In this document: positions 21,738-25,860 of the stretch, in pieces
How positions within the stretch are numbered: the stretch's first letter is position 1
Layout of the letters: every line of letters starts with the position of its first letter
NCBI GenBank assembly: GCA_946887385.1
Contig: CAMPKU010000027.1
Coordinates: 1 to 25,860 of the forward strand
Direction: 5' to 3'
Length of the DNA stretch: 25,860 nucleotides
DNA from: an uncultured Gammaproteobacteria bacterium
GTDB taxonomy: Bacteria; Pseudomonadota; Gammaproteobacteria; Rariloculales; Rariloculaceae
Translations under genes and position numbers: made by a program
Notes under the pieces: generated by a model
Told to the model about the DNA's origin: nothing
What the model saw: the letters and a program-made list of their open reading frames with translations, nothing else
The model's database searches: none

Positions 21738-23060
21738 TCAGGAACGGCCGCCGCCGCCCTGCCCGCGGCCCGAGGGACGCGAGCCGCGTTGTTGAGTGCG
21801 GCCGCCATGTCGATGGCCGCCTTCTTGGCGCGGCTGTTGGCCGCGATTGCCGCGGCGCTCGTTATTGCGCGCGGGTTGCTGGCGGTGCTCGTGACGACGC
21901 TGCGGGCGCTCGTCGGCGCGCGCCGGGCCCGGCACATAACCCTGTGCTGTGCGCGTCGACAGCGCATAGCCGAGCAACCGTTCGACGGCCTTCAGCAACG
22001 GCCGTTCATCCGGTGAGACAAGCGACACGGCAAGCCCTTCGTTGCCGGCGCGGCCGGTGCGGCCGATGCGGTGCACGTAGTGCTCTGCCACTTCCGGCAA
22101 ATCGAAATTCACGACGTGCGGTAGTTGATCGATGTCGAGCCCGCGAGCCGCGATGTCGGTGGCCACCAGCACGCGCACGGAGCCCTGCTTGAATTCCGCC
22201 AGCGCGCGAGTGCGCGCGCCTTGGCTCTTGTTGCCGTGAATGGCGGTAGCGCGCAAGCCGTCGTTCTCGAGCTGCTCTGCAAGCCGATTGGCGCCGTGCT
22301 TCGTGCGTGTGAACACGAGTACCTGACGCCAGTCGCTGGAGCCGATGAGCCACGAGAGGAGGCCGCGCTTGGCGCCCTTGTCGGCGAAGTACACGGCCTG
22401 CTCGATCTTATCGGCCGCCGCGTTACGCTCGCCGATTTCAACGCTTACCGGTGAATTCAGCATCTTGTTGGCGAGGTTGCGGATGTCGTGAGGGAACGTG
22501 GCCGAGAACAACAGGTTTTGCCGCCGTTGCGGCAGTAAGGCGATGACGCGGCGAATGTCGGGCAAAAAGCCCATATCGAGCATCCGGTCCGCTTCGTCGA
22601 GGATGAAGATCTCGACGTGACGCAAGTCGAGTGTGCGTTGCTGCGCGTGATCGAGCAGCCGCCCAGGCGTTGCGACGAGCACGTCCACGCCTTTGCGTAG
22701 CCGGTCGATTTGCGGATTGATGCTCACGCCGCCGAAGATGGCGGCCGACTTCAAGGGCAAATACTTGCCGTAGTCGCGCACGCTCTCGCCGACTTGCGCC
22801 GCGAGCTCGCGAGTGGGCGTGAGAATCAACGCGCGCACGCGGCGCGGTCCGTTGGCGGGAGTGTCGGCGGCGAGCCGCTGCAGTAGCGGCAACGCGAATC
22901 CGGCGGTCTTGCCGGTACCGGTTTGGGCGCCCGCCATCACGTCGCGCCCCTCCAGAACGATAGGAATTACCTTGCGTTGAATGGGTGTGGGTTCCGTATA
23001 GCCTTGTTCCGAGACGGCACGCAGCAGCGCGGCCGAAAGGCCGAGTGAGTCGAAAGACAT
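21738..23060 (-). CDS. rhlE: DEAD-box RNA helicase, RhlE type
   Basis: The 440-residue ATP-dependent RNA helicase has the complete motif set: Q motif FDSLGL ... GYTEPTPIQ, motif I AQTGTGKT (45-52), [19 protein letters not shown] (155-158), SAT (186-188), [15 protein letters not shown] and [10 protein letters not shown]. The '[26 protein letters not shown]' style of spacing and the core of about 370 residues fit RhlE. The last 70 residues are rich in Arg, Gly, Gln and His ([18 protein letters not shown]), a basic disordered tail that in this family helps RNA binding. ATG 23060 is chosen over the upstream ATGs because it starts directly at the Q motif and has GGAG nine bases before. RhlE acts in rRNA processing and cold adaptation. 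It stands alone. Confidence 0.92.
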   Translation of the reverse strand: MSFDSLGLSAALLRAVSEQGYTEPTPIQRKVIPIVLEGRDVMAGAQTGTGKTAGFALPLLQRLAADTPANGPRRVRALILTPTRELAAQVGESVRDYGKYLPLKSAAIFGGVSINPQIDRLRKGVDVLVATPGRLLDHAQQRTLDLRHVEIFILDEADRMLDMGFLPDIRRVIALLPQRRQNLLFSATFPHDIRNLANKMLNSPVSVEIGERNAAADKIEQAVYFADKGAKRGLLSWLIGSSDWRQVLVFTRTKHGANRLAEQLENDGLRATAIHGNKSQGARTRALAEFKQGSVRVLVATDIAARGLDIDQLPHVVNFDLPEVAEHYVHRIGRTGRAGNEGLAVSLVSPDERPLLKAVERLLGYALSTRTAQGYVPGPARADERPQRRHEHRQQPARNNERRGNRGQQPRQEGGHRHGGRTQQRGSRPSGRGQGGGGRS

Positions 23061-23261
23061 GTAATTGAGCTCCGCGATCACCCTGTCCATGGCCGAGTTA
23101 GCAGCCGAGGAACGGTCCAAGGGGATCGGATTTTTTCAGAAGCAGACACGGCCGGTATTGGCTGTGGTGCGTGAGCGCAGACCGAATGTGCGCTCGAGAG
23201 TGGGGCGCACTATACCACCGCGCCAGCCGGCGCGCTGCGATTTGTTTTGCCGGGCGCGGCG
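23061..23261. other. Intergenic stretch upstream of rhlE
   Basis: These 201 bases separate the NTF2-like gene from rhlE, both on the minus strand. No open frame with a ribosome binding site is seen. It must carry the rhlE promoter, but no hexamer pair is good enough to call. Confidence 0.4.
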
Positions 23262-23642
23262 TTAGCTCGCGCGCACGTGCCACCACTCGCGCAGCTCGCG
23301 GCACAGGTTGGCATTCTCGAACTCGAGAACGAAGACTCCGTCGAGCTCTATGCGCGCGCCGCTCGAGGCCGAAGTCAAGCTTACGGACCAGCGCGCGACG
23401 GCTGTCTGCCCGTTCACGGCAATCACCTTGGACTTGAAATGGATGTCGCGTTGATCGGCCGTCACCGTGGCCCAGTAGTCGCGAATCCCGGCGCGCCCCG
23501 CCTTCGGCGGGTCGAATGGCATCTCGTGATACGGCGCGCTCTCGGTGAACAACGCCGCGGCGAGCTCCGGATCGCGTTGTTCCCACGCCTTCTGGTAGCG
23601 GGTGAGCCAAGCTTCGACCGCGGCGGGGGTGAGTGATTGCAT
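23262..23642 (-). CDS. NTF2/SnoaL-like protein
   Basis: The 126-residue protein lacks a signal peptide, unlike the one at 13929. It opens LTPAAVEAWLTRYQKAWEQRDPELAAALFTESAPYHEMPFDPP, a typical SnoaL-like helix plus cone mouth, and ends with ELDGVFVLEFENANLCRELREWWH, strands of the curved sheet. It could bind or isomerise a small organic compound in the cytoplasm; the residues do not identify the reaction. GGAGG at 23648-23652 (opposite strand) is five bases before ATG 23642; a longer TTG start at 23654 would begin beyond that site and is rejected. It diverges from the MmyB-type regulator, which may control it. Confidence 0.83.
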   Translation of the reverse strand: MQSLTPAAVEAWLTRYQKAWEQRDPELAAALFTESAPYHEMPFDPPKAGRAGIRDYWATVTADQRDIHFKSKVIAVNGQTAVARWSVSLTSASSGARIELDGVFVLEFENANLCRELREWWHVRAS

Positions 23643-23724
23643 AGCGTCCTCCAAGGGTGTGGCAAGCGTGGCATGCGCTGCCTTTGCGGCTCAAGTGGAG
23701 TCTGCGTGGTCATGGTGCAGTTGC

Positions 23725-23733
23725 TGCTATAAC
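23725..23733 (+). promoter_or_regulatory. Extended -10 promoter
   Basis: TGCTATAAC matches the extended -10 consensus TGnTATAAT at all but the last base. It lies about 53 bases before the TTG start of the regulator gene and points toward it. The hexamer 17 bases upstream is poor, as is common for extended -10 promoters. Confidence 0.45.
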
Positions 23734-23785
23734 ATTCGAGACGCGGCCGCCAAGGCCGTCAATCCCACCGCGGGGGATAGCCAGC

Positions 23786-24655
23786 TTGACCAGGATCAAC
23801 GCGCCGACCACGCAGCGGCGCCAGCTCATCGACTTTTTGAAAGGGTGCCGCGCGCGGTTAACCCCGGGTCAGGTGGGCTTGCCCGACACGAACCGCCGCC
23901 GCACGCCCGGCTTACGCCGCGAGGACGTGGCAGCGCTCGCCGGCGTCAGCGTGACCTGGTACACGTGGCTCGAGCAGGGTCGCGACATTCAGGTGTCTGC
24001 CGACGTTCTCGAGCGCATCTCGAGCACGCTGCGGATGTCGGCGGACGAGCGCGAGTACTTGTTTGCGCTCGTGCAGCACCGGCCGGCACCGCCCAGGCCG
24101 GCACGCACGGAAACCGTGAACCCCGCGATCAAGCGAATGCTCGATGCGCTCGGAGTGCCGGCGATCGTGTTGACCGCGCGCTGGGACGTCATCGCCTGGA
24201 ATCAGCTCGCGGTAAAGGTGGTTCGCGACTACGGCGCGCTGCCGCCGGAACGGCGCAACTTGCTGCGCATTTTGCTCGTGGAGGACGACGCGTATCGGCG
24301 GGACCCGGAGCTCTACGAAGCCACGGCGCGCCGGTTGCTCGCGAAGTTTCGCATCGACTACAGCCAAGCGCCCGGCGATCCCGCGTTCGAAGAGCTCATT
24401 GCGGAGCTGTCTGCTTCGAGCCCCATCTTCGATCGGCTCTGGGCGCTCGCCGAAGTGGTGGGCACGCACGAAGCGATCGTCACGCATCCGCGCGCGGGAA
24501 TCACGTTCGAGCATTCGTCGTACGTGCCCGAGGGCGCCAGTAAACAGCGGCTCATCATCTTCACGCCGTGCAACGAGGCCAGCGCTGCGAAAGTCAGAGA
24601 AGCAGCCGCCGAGGCGAAGCCGAGCGGTCGCCGCTCGCCCCAGCAGGTGGGCTAG
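23786..24655 (+). CDS. XRE/MmyB-type transcription regulator
   Basis: The 289-residue protein has an N-terminal helix-turn-helix: RQLIDFLKGCRARLTP, then RTPGLRREDVAALAGVSVTWYTWLEQGRD at 39-67, the classic start of the MmyB subfamily. The C-terminal part (about 105-270) is the MmyB-like ligand-binding domain, with MLDALGVPAIVLTARWDVIAWN and a later HPRAGITFEH. Such regulators often control a neighbouring oxidoreductase or isomerase gene and sense fatty-acid-like or aromatic ligands in a few cases. The proposed start is TTG 23786, with GGGGGA eight bases upstream; the reading frame extends upstream to 23657, but that part has no homology-like features. It diverges from the NTF2-like gene and ends 18 bases before the convergent malate synthase gene. 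Confidence 0.85.
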   Translation: MTRINAPTTQRRQLIDFLKGCRARLTPGQVGLPDTNRRRTPGLRREDVAALAGVSVTWYTWLEQGRDIQVSADVLERISSTLRMSADEREYLFALVQHRPAPPRPARTETVNPAIKRMLDALGVPAIVLTARWDVIAWNQLAVKVVRDYGALPPERRNLLRILLVEDDAYRRDPELYEATARRLLAKFRIDYSQAPGDPAFEELIAELSASSPIFDRLWALAEVVGTHEAIVTHPRAGITFEHSSYVPEGASKQRLIIFTPCNEASAAKVREAAAEAKPSGRRSPQQVG

Positions 24656-24673
24656 CGGCGGCGAAACCGCGGC

Positions 24674-25860
24674 TCACGCGTTCTTGGTTTTGAATTCTCG
24701 GCGGCGCCGCGTCAACACGTGCTCGGTGTAGCCGTTCGGTTCCTTCAAGCCCTTGAACACGAGATCGAGCGCCGCTTGAAACGCCACGCTTGCCTCGAAG
24801 TTCGGTGCCATGTTGCGGTAGTGGCGGTCGCCGGAGTTCTGCCGATCGACGACCTCGGCCATGCGCTCGAGCGTGGCGCGCACTTGCCGCTCGTCCACGA
24901 TGCCGTGCCGCAGCCAATTCGCAATGTGCTGCGACGAGATGCGCAGCGTGGCACGATCCTCCATGAGCCCCACGTCGTTGATGTCGGGCACTTTCGAGCA
25001 CCCGACGCCTTGCTCGACCCAGCGCACCACGTAACCCAAGATTCCCTGCGCGTTGTTGTCGAGCTCGCGCGCAATCTCCGCGGCGGTCAGCTGCCGCGTT
25101 AGCAGCGGCGGCGTCAGAATGCCGTCGAGCAGCTCCTCCGTCGCTCCGCCTTGGCGCACGAGCTCCTGCTGCCGCGCGGCCACATCCACTTGATGGTAGT
25201 GAATCGCGTGCAGCGTGGCAGCCGTCGGCGACGGCACCCAGGCCGTCGTAGCGCCGGCCTTCGGATGGCCCTGCTTCGACTCGAGCATGGCGCGCATCTC
25301 GTCGGGCATGGCCCACATGCCTTTGCCGATTTGGCCGTGGCCCGGCAGGCCCACCTCGAGCCCTACACGAACGTTCCAGTCCTCGTAGGCCGCGATCCAC
25401 CGCGCGCCCTTGATCTCGGGCTTCGGAATCATCGCGCCCAGCTCCATGTGCGTATGCAGCTCGTCGCCCGTGCGGTCGAGGAACCCCGTATTGATGAAGA
25501 TGATGCGGTCCTTCGCCGCGCGAATGCACTCTTGCAAGTTCACGGTCGTGCGCCGTTCCTCGTCCATGATGCCGATCTTCAGCGTGTTGGCGGGGAGGCC
25601 AAACGCGCGCTCGACGGTTGCGAACAGCTCCACGGACAGCGCCACTTCATCGGGCCCGTGCTGCTTCGGCTTCACGATGTAGACGCTTCCCGCGCGGCTG
25701 TTGCGCAGCGGTGCCTGACCGTTGAGGTCGTGCAATGCCGCGAACGTGGTGAGCACGCAGTCGAGGAAGGTCTCGGCAATGGGGTGGCCGGCGGCGTCGG
25801 TCACGGCGTCCGTGACCATGTGCGCACCCACGTGCCGCACGAGCAGCAAGCTGCGGCCCG
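24674..25860 (-). CDS. glcB: Malate synthase G, C-terminal part (cut by window edge)
   Basis: About 394 C-terminal residues of a protein of about 720 are visible; the start lies beyond the right edge. It condenses glyoxylate and acetyl-CoA to malate. Identity is secure: [11 protein letters not shown] at the edge, [68 protein letters not shown] and [20 protein letters not shown] are near-identical to the E. coli enzyme. The Cys of GCSKVP and the catalytic Asp in MEDRATL are kept. The tail [17 protein letters not shown] is normal. It supplies the step after GlcDEF (glycolate to glyoxylate to malate), although it is 18 kb away and in E. coli belongs to the glc operon. Confidence 0.95.
   Translation of the reverse strand, partial: GRSLLLVRHVGAHMVTDAVTDAAGHPIAETFLDCVLTTFAALHDLNGQAPLRNSRAGSVYIVKPKQHGPDEVALSVELFATVERAFGLPANTLKIGIMDEERRTTVNLQECIRAAKDRIIFINTGFLDRTGDELHTHMELGAMIPKPEIKGARWIAAYEDWNVRVGLEVGLPGHGQIGKGMWAMPDEMRAMLESKQGHPKAGATTAWVPSPTAATLHAIHYHQVDVAARQQELVRQGGATEELLDGILTPPLLTRQLTAAEIARELDNNAQGILGYVVRWVEQGVGCSKVPDINDVGLMEDRATLRISSQHIANWLRHGIVDERQVRATLERMAEVVDRQNSGDRHYRNMAPNFEASVAFQAALDLVFKGLKEPNGYTEHVLTRRRREFKTKNA

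Noticed and set aside
24655..24674. Terminator between the regulator and malate synthase genes
   Set aside because: Only a 4-bp stem with a cgaaa loop is visible; too weak to call.

Overview
GC-rich (roughly two-thirds G+C) chromosomal DNA of a Gram-negative bacterium. Lipoprotein signals, Sec signals, GlcDEF, RhlE and malate synthase G of Escherichia type point to Pseudomonadota, most likely an environmental gammaproteobacterium; this placement is inference from protein style. I see no rRNA, tRNA, CRISPR array, insertion sequence or phage gene. Coding density is high, and several genes use GTG or TTG starts chosen here by ribosome binding site.

Region 1 (1-7.0 kb): a DUF6491-type exported protein (minus strand) diverges from a five-gene plus-strand operon. 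The operon encodes a vanillyl-alcohol-oxidase/4-cresol-dehydrogenase-type flavoprotein, the three glycolate oxidase subunits GlcD, GlcE and GlcF, and a DUF533/TerB-like membrane protein. A strong hairpin closes it.

Region 2 (7.0-17.6 kb): a periplasmic oxidation cluster. Two heme-less PQQ-dependent dehydrogenase lipoproteins each diverge from a gene of the same uncharacterised exported family, called here the 'WMG family' after a shared WMGxS motif. A third WMG paralogue, a lipoprotein, lies downstream of the first dehydrogenase with a DUF6152 protein. A type-B carboxylesterase is translationally coupled to the second WMG gene. An NTF2/SnoaL-like exported protein follows the second dehydrogenase, and a 70-residue protein of unknown role lies beyond it. 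The repeated divergent pairing suggests a duplicated functional unit, and it is the best candidate here for an undescribed system.

Region 3 (17.6-21.7 kb): a tight minus-strand operon, transcribed as class II ketose-bisphosphate aldolase, CbbY-like HAD phosphatase, DhaL, DhaK, then phosphoglycolate-phosphatase-like HAD. A good sigma70-type promoter precedes it. It can make or break DHAP-derived ketose phosphates; no PTS donor DhaM is present in the window.

Region 4 (21.7-25.9 kb): an RhlE-type DEAD-box helicase with an Arg/Gly-rich tail, a second NTF2-like protein diverging from an XRE/MmyB-type regulator, and the C-terminal half of malate synthase G running off the right edge.

Taken together the window carries phosphoglycolate phosphatase, glycolate oxidase and malate synthase G, which could carry 2-phosphoglycolate to malate, beside a periplasmic quinoprotein/esterase cluster whose substrate cannot be read from the sequence.
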